A program made the translations under genes and the position numbers. 64,000 nt of DNA from Larix kaempferi (Eukaryota; Streptophyta; Pinopsida; Pinales; Pinaceae), in the NCBI GenBank assembly GCA_027924585.1, contig BSBM01000007.1:13917501-13981500 (forward strand). The letters run 5' to 3'. Shown one piece after another: positions 53,946 to 64,000 of the stretch. The notes beneath the pieces are model-generated. The model was not told where the DNA came from. It saw only the letters and a list, made by a program, of their open reading frames with translations, and searched no databases. The stretch's first letter is position 1, and each line of letters begins with the position of its first letter.

Positions 53946-56443
53946 CAGATAAAAGGTATGTCTTTCTTCAATAGGTGTGCGAAACCTTTAGTAATACTAG
54001 CATAGTTAGCTATAAACCGACGCAGAAAAGTAGCTCTCCCTTGGAGGCTCTGAAGTTGTAACAAATTACGTGGAGGAGACAACTGAAGTATTGCCTCAAC
54101 TTTGAGAGGATCGACTCTAATACCCTCTCGTGAAACTATGAATCCTAGAAGGTGACCAGTCCTAACAGCGAAGATGCATTTGTTTGGATTCAATTGAATT
54201 TTGTAGTGGATACATTGTTTGAGAATCATATGGAGGTGCTTGGGGTGGTCCATTCTCTTGCAAGAATAGCCAGTAAGATCATCCAAGAAAACTTCCATAA
54301 CCATCTTAAGATCGTGCAAGGCATAGGTCATGGCTCGCTGAAAAGTAGCTCTAGCATTTTTGAGGTTGAAGGGCATTTTTTGATATGCAAATGTTCCCCA
54401 TGGAAAAATAAATGCCATCTTATGTTGGTCCACGTGTTTGATTTGAATCTGATTATAACTTGAGAATCTGTCCATGAATGAAAAAATCTCACTCCTCGCA
54501 CAAGCATCCAATATTTGCTCAATGAATGGCGTGGGGAAGTTGTCTTTCAGACATGCACGGTTCAAATCTCTGAAATTAGTGCATACACGGATTGTTCCCT
54601 GCTTCTTATCCACAGGAATGGGGTTTGACACCCATTTGGTAAGTGGAACGGGGTAGATGAAACCAGCTTTGAGCAGTTTCTCCACCTCTGCCTTAATAGC
54701 AGCTGCCTTCCTAGGGTTCACAGCGCATAAGCATTGTCGAACCGGTTTAGTGTCAGGATACGTTCTAATATCGTGTTCAACAATGTGGGGGTCTATTCCT
54801 GGCATCTCCTTGTATGACCAGGTGAAATCTTGCCGAAGTTCGGTAAACAAGTCAGTGTAAATAGAAATCTCCTCAGGAGTGCAATCGGCACCGACGTAAA
54901 CGTTCTCAATCTTTCCGGGAGTGCAGGAGATGTTGATCAAAGTGGTTGGGGAAATATTGGCCATATTTCCCTTCACCAAAACATCATGCGAATCCAATAG
55001 AGCCACAGGGTGACCAACCATCTTAGCTGGAGTCATCCTAAACTCCTCCTGCTCAACGAGCTCGAGGTTTGGAAGGAAATAAGAGAGATGGTGCATATCT
55101 TCCCAAAACCTCTCACTACCACACATGGCCTCGAGGATAGCTTCATCAGATGGTAAAGTATCATCAAGGAAATCGTGAGAGCAAGATGAGTTGGCTGCCC
55201 AAACTGGCAACGTAACATGATCTTCTTTAACTGTCTGGGAAGAAGAGAGATCCGAATCTGTAGTGGTTTGTTGGATATGATCGTAAGCGAGCTTCGCTAC
55301 AGATAAAGGCATAGGCATCTTGAAGTGCGCAATGTCTCCATACGTGGAACTCGTGGATGGTAAAATCCATGGATCATCTAAATAGGAGGTATGGAATAAC
55401 ATATTATTCGAAGGAGGAGGCGCATTGTTGGTAATGGTTCCAATAAAATTCACAGGTGCAGAAATATTATACGTTCCCATCAATGAGTGGTACATTCCAA
55501 CACCTATGTTCCCAGTTTCCGACTGAGAATCAGAAACTTGTGGGACTACAGATACCATGGATGTTGTGAAAGGAGTACCAACAAAATCCATCTGATCGAT
55601 CGTCACAATATTGCCTTCATGGGGAAAGCAAATAACTCGAAATACAGTAGACACGACAGCCTTCATAGCGTACATCCAGTTTTGACCCAGTAAAAGGTTG
55701 TAGTCGATGAGTGCATCAACCACTTCGACTTCAATAGGCACGGACTTACCTCCCAAGGAGACAACAAGGGAAGTGATAATTCCATGCAGCGTAAAAGATC
55801 TATCGTCGAATGCAATGAGTGTAGTTCTAGATGCGAGTAGAGGAGGAGAGCCAAGAGCTTTCCAACAAGTTAACGACATTACTGATGCAGAGGCACCTTC
55901 ACCAACCATAGTACGTTTGACGAAGATCTTAAGGAAAACCACCTGGATTTGAAAAGCCATGGGGTAAGGTAAGCGAGGCTGGACATCAGTAATATCGAAC
56001 TTGATAACACTAGGATTTCCCCCATCCTGAACTCCTAACGCACTCAAAAGGGCATGCTTCTGAGCAGGACAAGCTTGCAAAAACTCAAGAGCCGACATGG
56101 CACACAGAGTTTGACCCAAATCTTCTACGATGGAGTAGTTATGGGTGGTTCGAGCATTAGGATTATGCGTGGAGCGCTTGAGAACACCTTTCGGTATCCG
56201 TGGCATAATGGAAGGCTTCTCGATATGCAAGGAATTGTCAGGAGGAGGGGGAGGCTCATTCCCCAAATTCGATTGTGGTGCACCATAATCGCACTGACGA
56301 GTAGCAACAAAAACCTCCGATTGAACCATATTCGCACATCCATAACCACTAGTATTGGAAGAAGCCGTTTCATTAGTACCATAACCAGTGGTGGGAGCAT
56401 GCGAAGCCATGTTTTGATGATGAGGAAGGGGATCCTTCAACAC
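53939..56443 (-). CDS. Gy4 protease and reverse transcriptase
   Basis: 834 codons, same frame as gag and separated from it by one TAG (56453). A conserved lead-in (SIVEDLGQTLCAMSALEFLQ) precedes the protease near residue 180, whose motif reads MVGEGASASVM: the expected catalytic Asp position is Gly, with Glu beside it. A long spacer of unknown function follows (about 290-500). RT runs from about 560 to 800: NPIPVDKKQGTIRVCTNFRD, FMDRFSSYNQIQI, MPFNLKNARATFQ, active site FLDD, ending LLKKDIPFIWV. Several normally invariant Gly residues are changed, so RT is probably inactive. A frameshift at about 53940 cuts it off from RNase H. Confidence 0.85.
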   Translation of the reverse strand: MLKDPLPHHQNMASHAPTTGYGTNETASSNTSGYGCANMVQSEVFVATRQCDYGAPQSNLGNEPPPPPDNSLHIEKPSIMPRIPKGVLKRSTHNPNARTTHNYSIVEDLGQTLCAMSALEFLQACPAQKHALLSALGVQDGGNPSVIKFDITDVQPRLPYPMAFQIQVVFLKIFVKRTMVGEGASASVMSLTCWKALGSPPLLASRTTLIAFDDRSFTLHGIITSLVVSLGGKSVPIEVEVVDALIDYNLLLGQNWMYAMKAVVSTVFRVICFPHEGNIVTIDQMDFVGTPFTTSMVSVVPQVSDSQSETGNIGVGMYHSLMGTYNISAPVNFIGTITNNAPPPSNNMLFHTSYLDDPWILPSTSSTYGDIAHFKMPMPLSVAKLAYDHIQQTTTDSDLSSSQTVKEDHVTLPVWAANSSCSHDFLDDTLPSDEAILEAMCGSERFWEDMHHLSYFLPNLELVEQEEFRMTPAKMVGHPVALLDSHDVLVKGNMANISPTTLINISCTPGKIENVYVGADCTPEEISIYTDLFTELRQDFTWSYKEMPGIDPHIVEHDIRTYPDTKPVRQCLCAVNPRKAAAIKAEVEKLLKAGFIYPVPLTKWVSNPIPVDKKQGTIRVCTNFRDLNRACLKDNFPTPFIEQILDACARSEIFSFMDRFSSYNQIQIKHVDQHKMAFIFPWGTFAYQKMPFNLKNARATFQRAMTYALHDLKMVMEVFLDDLTGYSCKRMDHPKHLHMILKQCIHYKIQLNPNKCIFAVRTGHLLGFIVSREGIRVDPLKVEAILQLSPPRNLLQLQSLQGRATFLRRFIANYASITKGFAHLLKKDIPFIWV

Positions 56444-56452
56444 AGCTGGGCT

Positions 56453-58852
56453 CTATGCCAAATGCTTCGATGCTTCTTCAATTCGAGGACATAAGTGAGT
56501 AAGATGATCCTCCCCACAAAGCTTGTGAGGGAATTTCACCTTATGCCTAGGTTTATGATCCTCGCCAGCATTATCGCCTTCCCGAGGAAGGTTTTCATTC
56601 TCTTTATGAGGAGTATTACGATTGCTATTTTTATTACTTCCATTGTTTCCACCCCTATGATTATTTCTCCCCTTTTTCTTACCACCAAGTTGCTGGTTAC
56701 TTGACGGTTTCGTTGATTGCACATTGTGTACATTAGACGACGGAGTGGAAGTGGACAAGGTGTGAACCTGTCCGCGAGCAGACTGGTCTAGCGACAAATT
56801 TTGCATTTGATTAGCTACCAAGTCTACAGGGTGAGTGCATGCGGACCCCACGATGCCATCAGCATGTGGTCCAGGAACTGACGTAGGCTCATGTCTTGTT
56901 CTCGGTGCATCAGGAATAATGTCATACAAAATGCCAGACTGAGAGTAAAGTAGATCTAACTGCTGGACTTTCAAGATAGCTTGTTCCTCAGTCACAATGT
57001 CGAACATCGAAACATCGTTAGAAATGTATGGAAGTAAAGAATTGAGGAACCATTCCAATAGGAACTCTGGAGGAATGTTGGCTTTCACTAATCTCTTCCG
57101 CCGACGCCATTCTTGAACGTGGTCAGAAATACGTGTGGCCTTATTCTGACGGAAGGTGGAAAACAACTCAGTACCAGTGTCATAACGAACTAGTAACTGA
57201 AAATGGTCTAAGAAAACCAAAGCAATCTTGTTGAATCCCCTATAGGTGTTTCCAGGAAAATACACATACCACTTCGCGGTTGCCCCTGTGAGGGTGCGTT
57301 GAAATAGACGTAATCGAATGGAATCATGATTCAAAGAGTTGGAGGAGCACCAAAGGTGAAACGTCGTGACATGATATCCCGGGTCCTCACCACCTTTCCC
57401 CTCAAACTTCAGAATGTCCGAAGGGAGCTTGGTATGGACCAAGGGCCAAGTAGGGTCGTGACACACCGGATCATTTGTGAGCTTCGAAAGATCCAGGAGA
57501 TTCAAGCGTGCAAGGAATGGGAGCTGAGGCTAGAAAGCTTGATTATAAGCTCCCATAAAAGGTTGGTTAAATGGAACTATGTTATAAGATGGACCAAAAG
57601 CTTGACCATGAGGATTAAAGTGCTGATAATGAGGACCTGATGGACCATAAGATTGGCCATGGCCATAAGATTGATAACCTCCCCTCGCCTGACCCATTTG
57701 AGAGTAAGCAGGTATATGCGCGTTTTGAGCACCATATTGGGGTGGTGGGTGATACTAGTGGCCAGCATCGACTGTGTTGTAGTAAGGGTTTCCACCATGA
57801 GTATGGGGCATGTATGTACTATTCATAGCGGGAACTGTGTTGTAATGACCGTAATGGTATGGTATGTTACCACCCCCAACATTAGGATCAGATTGAGCAG
57901 TCGTGTGGTGACCAGAAGCATGAGAAGCATTCCCAGCTCCAATATGGGTGTGACTAGTAGCAGGGTTGGTGATATGATGTCCATGTGGATAGGAAATATT
58001 CCCACCCCCTACATTAATATTACTAGTGGCGGCAGTGGATGCAAAAGTATGAGGTATGTGTCTACCCCCGTGGTTGGGAGGAACGGTATCATGTGCAAAA
58101 GTAGTCCTGGGTTGACTAGTAGCAACACGTGTATTAGGTTCTGGATAACGAGTTGTATTCCGAACAACATTCCGGTTAGGTTGTGTATTACTAAGAGGTG
58201 GTCGTGTTCCAACATTAACATTGTTAGGAATTTGACCAATCCCCATACTATGTGAGTGGGTGGACAACGTAGTGCCCCCAGCGAGGGTAGTGCCCCCAGT
58301 GGGTATAGTATGGATAACACTTTGACTAGTGCCAGCGTGAGTACCAACCGTAGTGGAAGGTTCGACAGTACTATGACTAGGCATACCAAAAGAGAGTGAG
58401 GTGGGGTTGATCATAGGGCCAGTATCATCATGAGTCTCAGGCCTCCCGTATCTAAAACTGCATGGAAATGAAGGAACGAAAGGCTCATCCCGTTCTTCAT
58501 CCTCGGGTAAGTCGGGCATCCCGTAAATATAATTATCTGGATTCGAAGGATCAAACGGATCCCGGTCAAGTGGATTAGGAAAAACAGAACTAGGTTGAGT
58601 CTCAGGTGGATCACCTCCCCAATCCTCATGAGGAGTATGGGGATTGGAAGTATGTTCAACTCTACTCGAAGGAGTAGAAGGATCTTGCCCAATATCGGGA
58701 TGCGCAGTCATGTAGTCTTCAACATAAGTCACATAAGAATCTGAAGACTCAGAGGGAGCCCTCCGGCGTCCTCTAGCAATATGATGTGTAACCAAAGCTG
58801 GCTTTAAACCAGCCAACCGACGGGACCGATGGAGAGTAGGGCTTCGCTCCAT
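56453..58852 (-). pseudogene. Gy4 gag
   Basis: Likely start is the Met at about 58852 (MERSPTLHRSRRLAGLKP); the upstream 25 residues of the ORF opening at 58927 look like leader. The N-terminal ~370 residues are low in complexity (Pro, Thr, His, Gly, Asn) and include three imperfect repeats with NVGGGN/IGAGN and HGHH/SGHH (about 58020-57840). TAG at 57755 and another near 57533 interrupt the frame. The capsid domain follows (57480-57000; FEGKGGEDPGYHVTTFHL, LTGATAKWYVYFP). A basic Lys/Asn/Gly stretch leads to one zinc-knuckle-like site (KLCGEDHLTHLC), whose first Cys is His. TAG at 56453 separates it from pol. Confidence 0.8.
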
Positions 58853-58927
58853 GATATCTCCAGAGAGAGACACAGCGTCCCCTAAAGGCCAAATATCGAT
58901 AAAAAACAGTAAATCAAAAGCACACAC

Positions 58928-59307
58928 CTAGAGAAACTACAGCCAGGAGCAGACAAACAGAGAGGCTAAATGATCTCCCGACACTAGAGCTGGTATGTCT
59001 TGCCTAGGAGAGGCTTGAGACTCCCAAACTATATCCGGAGGTAACAAAATCAGTTATAGAGACAACCAAAATTCACTGCGTCGACAGGGTCAAGTCCACT
59101 GCACAAACACAATTGTGCTGTCCAATCCCTATCTGACTCAGGACACAAACAACATAACCACTGCAAGTACCCTGTGCGGTACCTAGGCAAGGCAACTATG
59201 TTCACCGCAATATAACCAATGTTCAGGGGGATAGTCGCAGGTGGGACCCGTCGTATGGGCAGGGTAGCTAAGCCCAAAGCACAAGAGGACGAACCTCTGG
59301 TACCCCC
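58928..59307 (-). other. Gy4 leader
   Basis: About 380 bases between gag and the LTR at 59308, no ORF of note. Next to the LTR the minus strand reads GGGGGTACCAGAGG, which matches the tRNA-iMet primer site at nine of twelve positions when aligned from GGGTACC. Confidence 0.4.
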
Positions 59308-60010
59308 TGTTGGCTTGGTTTTGCAACCAGGCTTAGTGCTATGGGCACCTGCTAACTAGTAGCAGCAATTTCAATAGAAATAAATAACAATAAACTAAAT
59401 CTAAACTAAACTAAACTAGCATGTGCATTTTGAATTAAAAAACAAGAACAAGAAACATAAGAAATAATTTTGTATTGAAAAATGGGGGCAAGCAAGTGCT
59501 TGCAATAACAATACCTCCAAGTGATGAAGGTTGTTGAATAGCTCCAATGGTGAGCAGCTCCAATCTCCAATGGGTCCTTTCTCCAAGGTTGCTACAATGG
59601 CCAAATACTCAAGGGAGATTTTAGCAGCATGAGGATAGGAATATGGATGGATCTGAAATGAGGAGCCCCTACCACCTTTTTATAGGTTTTGGTGGCGGGG
59701 AATACCATTTGTGGTTTTGTGGAAACCAATGGTATTGACCAACATGGTTTAGGTACTTTTCCCTCCTTTTTCCTTTTTTGAACAAAATTAATATTTTTAT
59801 TCCCTTTTTAATATTTTTGGGAATTTTGGACCCTTTTTGAGGGTTTTTTATGCTTTTTAGGAAAAATAATCTTTTTGAGTGGGAAAAAGGGGTGTACTAA
59901 GGTCTTTTGGTGACCTTTTGTTGGCTTCAAAGGCTCAGATGGTGGAAAAGTGGACAAATGGGTCATGTGAATAAGGGAATGAGCTAGTGAGCACTTTTTG
60001 GGTGTTAACA
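59308..60010 (-). repeat. LTR between Gy5 and Gy4, 703 bp
   Basis: Minus strand begins TGTTAACACC (60010), directly after a polypurine tract, and ends AAGCCAACA (59308). Preceded by the Gy5 3' region and followed by the Gy4 leader. It shows no similarity by eye to the Gy4 3' LTR. Confidence 0.75.
59677..59683 (-). promoter_or_regulatory. TATA box of the Gy5 LTR
   Basis: The minus strand reads ACCTATAAAAAGGTGG, about 330 bases into the LTR, a good match to plant TATA boxes. Confidence 0.65.
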
Positions 60011-60013
60011 TAT

Positions 60014-60025
60014 TGCCCCCTGATG
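60014..60025 (-). other. Polypurine tract of Gy5
   Basis: The minus strand reads CATCAGGGGGCA three bases before the LTR start, nearly identical to the tract of Gy4. Confidence 0.8.
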
Positions 60026-61286
60026 TGTGAGGGAAGGAGCTCATCGTATGACCGATAGAAATCATAGTTATTTTGTCTTTTTTCTAGGGTTTTGGGGAGG
60101 AGAAGAGACCGATTGGAGACTAGATCCACGGCCCTTGGAAGCTGCAAAAAAAAACAAATATTACATGGCCTCAATATGAATGAGGGATAATCTCTGATAA
60201 TGGACGAGGTGGGCATACCCATGCTCGTATCAAGACATATACATAACAATTAGTCCCAAGAAGGGGGATCTAATACATAAAAAATATACTGGTACATCAT
60301 AATGGTCCAGAGGGTACATTATTTTGGGATGTACTCATGATCATGACATGGCTGATCTCAATAACTGATACACTGGAATGACTGCTGAACTGCTGAAACT
60401 GAAGGTGTCCAACATCTGTAGGGACGTAATGACTGTGAGCCATCTCTGGGAAGTATATGTAACTGTATACTCGAGGGAGTATAAAACTAGTGTACATCTG
60501 AATACTTTCGCCATGCGCAACCTGGATATCTATAGAAAAAATTGTAACTGGTGGTTTCCATAAGTAGACTCTCGAATATGGAAGAGTCAGGTGGTATCCG
60601 GGGTCTTCGACTGATAACTGAGCGGACCAATGCCCTATGCGAGTCTCAACGATGCGATCATGGTGTTGAAGTCGAGCATGTGAGAAACAACCATTTAGAG
60701 AAGCACTGAGGATTCTTCTCGAAATGATTCATAGGCACTCATCATAAATGGTGATGAGTCCAAGACACAGGGACCTCTAGGTCTATCCTCTGGAATAAAT
60801 TTGGTTGTCGTCGACAGAGGGAGACCAACAACTAACAAGGTAATGATGTTTCCTTGATAGGAGCGCGAGGTGTAGAACTGAAGTGTGGTAGTACTGATGG
60901 TAGGACTGACATACTTGTGGGGATGGGAAGTAACTGGGGTCATATAGTGGGTAGACTCAAACTTCCTTTGTTCAGAGCATGATGACATGGTTGACCTGGC
61001 AACGTAGAGAACTGACTTGTAGGTGTGGGAATCATTGCTTTTAAGGACTGAAGGATATGTATTGACTCTGGGGGGAATCAAGCTGATGGGTGCTGTCGAG
61101 GGGTTCTCAGGGTGACATACTGCAGAATACTCTGAACAAAGGCGACCAAAATGGGGAAGCTGCCATATGAGTAGACGTGATCTGTCATGGCACCGAGAAG
61201 CACCGTTGGGTCCTTCTTCGTAGTTTTGATGAGATCCAAGAAGGCATAAAAGTGTGCTCTGAAATGGTACTGTTCTGTGGATTTGT
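60026..61286. other. Gy5 3' region, no coding sequence
   Basis: About 1.3 kb without recognisable ORFs or repeats. Short ORFs on both strands show no domain. Confidence 0.5.
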
Positions 61287-61790
61287 GAGCCCAGGATTGT
61301 TTGTGCTCATTGGTGCTTTCATTTTTAAGGAGTCTGAAAACGATAAGAAGACTCTGTAGTGGTTATGATTACTGTCCTGTTGGTTTTACGAGCCCAGGAT
61401 GGTGATTGCTCGTGGTTGCTTTCATTTTTAGAGAGTCTGAAAGCGGTAAGGGGACTCCATTGGTGTTCTTTTTCGTAAGTTAATCTCCAAGGCCCGAAAA
61501 AGCATAAAATGATGCAAATGGAGAACTCTTCTAGCCGATGTGACTAGAGTATTCCTTTTTCGTAATTAGTCTACAAGGTCTGGAAAAGGGTTAAACTTAT
61601 ACCAGGTAGACGCCCTTTCAGATACGTTTAGCGAGCATGAAAGGAAGCAAGGTTGCTCGACGATCTTTTCATTGTTTTAGGAGTTAGAAAAGAGCTTAAC
61701 AGAAACTCCCGAAGTGCCTTTTTCGTAAAAGGGATTGCTCGGCCCGAAAAATGGATAAAATTATACCGAACAAAAAGGGGTTTGACGATA
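61287..61790. repeat. Old diverged repeats in the Gy5 3' region
   Basis: gagcccagga blocks at 61287 and 61390 (103 apart) share gctttcatttttaa/ga, gagtctgaaa and aagactc/ggactcc. Three later tttttcgtaa blocks (about 61468, 61555, 61721) are each followed by a ggcccgaaaa-like word. Confidence 0.6.
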
Positions 61791-62540
61791 GCGAGAAAAG
61801 GTTTCAAGCATCATCATGAGTGCGGAATATTGGATCTGGTGACATAAAGATTTTCAAAAGGGGGCTGCGGCCAATGTGGCATGCAAACCGAGGCAATGAG
61901 AGGGAATTTTGAAAAAGTGGCCAAAAAGTATGGGTGTGAGAGCGAGAAATGATCTAAAGCATCATCACAAGCGCGAGAAACTGAATCCGACGATATAAAG
62001 ATGGTCAACCACGGAGAACGATGGATGTGGCACGCAAACTGAGGTGACGAGGGGGCATGGAACAAATGCCCAAAAAATATGGAGGTGAGAGCGAGAAATG
62101 ATCTCAAGCATCATCACGAGCGCGAAAAACTGAATCCGACGATATAAAGATTGTCATAAACGGAGAACGGTGGATGTGGCACGCAAACCGAGGTGATAAG
62201 GGGGTCATGGAAAAATGCCCAAAAAATTTGGGTGTGAGAGCAAGAAATGATCTCTAGCATCGTCACGAGCGCGGAAAACTGAATTCGGTGATATAAAACT
62301 TGTCAAAAATGAACGCCGACCGATGTGGCACGCAAACCGAGGCGACGAGGGGACATGGGAAAAATACCCAAAAAATGTGGACATGAGAGCGAGAAATGAT
62401 CTCAAGCATCATCACGAGCGTGGAAAACTGAGTCCCACGATATAAGACTTGTCCAAAATGGATGACGGCCGATGCGGCACGCAAATTGAGGCAACGAGGG
62501 TATGAAAAAATGGTCAAAAAATGGAGCTGGTGAAAACTGG
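61791..62540. repeat. 149-bp tandem array in the Gy5 3' region
   Basis: Five copies start gcgagaaa or gcaagaaa at 61791, 61942, 62091, 62240 and 62389 (spacings 151, 149, 149, 149). Shared landmarks include agcatcatcacgagcg, atataaa, gtggcacgcaaac and gaggcgacgaggg. Homogeneous length suggests recent amplification. Confidence 0.92.
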
Positions 62541-62596
62541 AAAAGGAAAGAACTGTCATGAAGTTCTCCAAAGGAAGGTGGTGTCCATGCGGTTTA

Positions 62597-64000
62597 CTAT
62601 GGGTAAAATCGTTTGAGGTACAACCCGTTGCGTGGGTTTCGGAGTAGGCATAAGAATCCGTGAACTTTGGTGGCATAATCAGGCACGAAGCGACGAAGGA
62701 AATTGGACCGCCCCTGCAAACTCTGGAGTTGCCGAAGCGTGCGCGGAGAGGGAAGGTCTAAGATGGATTTGAATTTCGGGGGATCAACAGTAATTCCATC
62801 CTGGGAAACAATGAAACCCAATAAACGGCCTGCAAGAACGTAAAAGACACATTTGTGTGGGTTCAAGCGGATTTTATATTTGCGACAATGCAGGAAAATT
62901 TGCCGGAGGTCGTTAAGGTGGTCTGATCGTTTCCAGGAACGAGCTGTAAGGTCATCAAGATAGACCAGCAGGATATGGACCAAGTCGTGAAAACAATAGG
63001 TCATGGCCCGCTGGAAGGTGGCGCCAGCATTTTTGAGGCCGAAAGGCATGACACGATAGGCGAAGGTGCCCCATGGGGTAGTAAGGGAAGTCTTGTATTG
63101 ATCCTCCTTACGGATCTGAATCTGGTTGTATCCGGAAAAGCCGTCCATGAAAGATAGGACTTCATGTCCCGCACACGCGTCAATGAGTTGGTCAATGAAT
63201 GGCGTGGGGAAATTGTCTTTGGGACAAGCACGGTTTAAATCACGGAAGTCAGTGCATACTCTAAGGGTGCCTTGTTTTTTGTTGACGGGAACGGGGTTTG
63301 AAACCCATGTGGTATAAGGAATAGGATAAATGAATCCAGCTTCACGAAGTTTCTCAACCTCGGATTTAACAGCGGGGAGCTTGGAAGGATGAATGGGTCG
63401 CTGTTTCTGATGAACGGGGGGGACATCAGGCCATGTGTCAATGTGGTGCTCTATAATGGCGGGGTCAAGACCAGGCATTTCGGTATAGGACCAGGCAAAG
63501 ATATCACGGAATTATTGAATTTTTTTTTTGTATGCCTGAGTCTCCGCTTGAGTGCAAGATGCACCCAGTGAGATGAGCTCAGGTTTCCCAGGTGTGGTGG
63601 AAATGTCAATTTGTATAATGGGGGAAATGTTGGACATGTTCCCTTCTTCGAAGGCATCCGGTGCTGGGATGGGGTCTTTTAACCAATCGAACTTAGTGGG
63701 TATGAAATATTTGGATTCGACGGATAGCTGGTTAGATGCCGTGGATGTAGACGCCTCTGGGAGGAAGTAGGAGCTATGATGCATATCGTCCCGAGGGTAG
63801 TCGGGTGCAGTGAGTGTTTCCAAAATTTGCTCGTCAGTATTGAAGTAGTCAGACCACAAATCAAGGGGTTCTGGTTTGAAAGTTGTAGTCGAAGAGATCA
63901 TATAAATGGTGTTAATCTCTCCGGATGAGGATGATACGGGAGGGTAGATCTCCTCGATAGTAGGGGGTGCCATCTCAAGGTCCAAATTGTTCATCTCATA
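62597..64000 (-). pseudogene. Gy5 pol: spacer and RT fused to the integrase tail
   Basis: Two ORFs in one frame (63994-63512 and 63478-62597) separated by a TAA at 63512. The first is the protease-RT spacer, with ISPIIQIDISTTPGKPELI matching the same place in Gy4. RT runs through NKKQGTLRVCTDFRD, FMDGFSGYNQIQI, MPFGLKNAGATFQ and active site YLDD, with key residues intact. After the RT connection (DYATKVHGFLCLL) the frame passes straight into RNPRNGLYLKRFYP, the very C-terminus of the integrase ORF in Gy4. RNase H and nearly all integrase are therefore deleted, without loss of frame. Confidence 0.85.

Larger units (their letters stand above)
46989..59307 (-). mobile_element. Gy4: Tat-like Ty3/gypsy element with downstream RNase H and antisense ORF
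   Basis: Minus-strand order: leader (59307-58928), gag (58852-56453), protease and RT (56443-53939), degenerate RNase H, integrase (53573-52166), second RNase H (52054-51636), a plus-strand intron-bearing ORF (50060-51447), 3' region, polypurine tract (47832-47821) and 3' LTR (47818-46989). Several stops and a frameshift near 53940 disable it. Its own 5' LTR is not certain: the LTR at 59308-60010 differs in sequence from the 3' LTR and probably belongs to Gy5. Confidence 0.75.
59308..64000 (-). mobile_element. Gy5: Tat-like element with deleted pol, right part outside window
   Basis: Minus-strand order from the right edge: protease-RT spacer, RT, abrupt jump to the integrase tail, 3' region with tandem repeats, polypurine tract (60025-60014) and 3' LTR (60010-59308). 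Its RT resembles that of Gy4 but is clearly a different family. It abuts the Gy4 leader, so it either inserted there or shares the LTR with Gy4. Confidence 0.75.

Noticed and set aside
57653-58255. 200-codon plus-strand ORF
   Set aside because: Antisense of the low-complexity Gy4 gag; composition reflects that repeat.

Overview
This window looks like intergenic heterochromatin from a land plant with a large, repeat-rich nuclear genome. I see no host protein gene, rRNA or tRNA. Almost all recognisable coding sequence belongs to LTR retrotransposons of plant type: Tat/Athila-like and chromovirus-like Ty3/gypsy elements, one Ty1/copia element, tRNA-iMet primer sites, and the extra ORFs typical of plant Ty3/gypsy elements. 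A gymnosperm or fern would fit, but the sequence alone does not settle the species.

Block A (1-35274) is a nested stack, all on the minus strand except the copia element. The oldest layer is a chromovirus-like element, Gy3 (26985-35274: 4.2-kb LTR, gag, protease, RT/RNase H, part of the integrase). A second Ty3/gypsy element, Gy2 (8943-26984), begins exactly inside the Gy3 integrase. Gy2 was then hit twice. A complete copia element, Co1 (16639-23624, identical-length 649-bp LTRs, target duplication CATCG), split a gag zinc knuckle. A Tat-like element, Gy1 (1-8942, running off the left edge), sits at the end of Gy2's extra ORF. Gy1 has an open gag-pol frame of at least 1591 codons and what looks like a 4.1-kb LTR holding a 576-residue ORF.

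The middle (35275-46988) has no intact gene. It holds AT-rich DNA, a TTA microsatellite, two long degenerate tandem arrays (38748-40157 and 40158-41825, the second with higher-order periods near 313 and 210 bp), an LTR-like fragment, and a purine-rich tract with a decayed ORF and a copia-type primer site.

Block B (46989-64000) holds two further Tat-like elements on the minus strand. Gy4 (46989-59307) has gag, protease, RT, degenerate RNase H, integrase, then a second plant-type RNase H downstream of the integrase, and an antisense extra ORF with a clear GT-AG intron. Gy5 (59308 to the right edge) either inserted into the Gy4 leader or shares an LTR with it. Its pol is internally deleted and its 3' region carries a 149-bp tandem array.

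The most interesting themes are modular. A second RNase H occupies two different places in Gy1 and Gy4. A second capsid-like domain lies between protease and RT in Gy2. Related extra ORFs occur in three elements in three settings: inside an LTR, downstream of integrase with its own TATA box, and antisense with an intron. Most in-frame stops look like C-to-T changes on the coding strand, as expected of methylated, silenced DNA.
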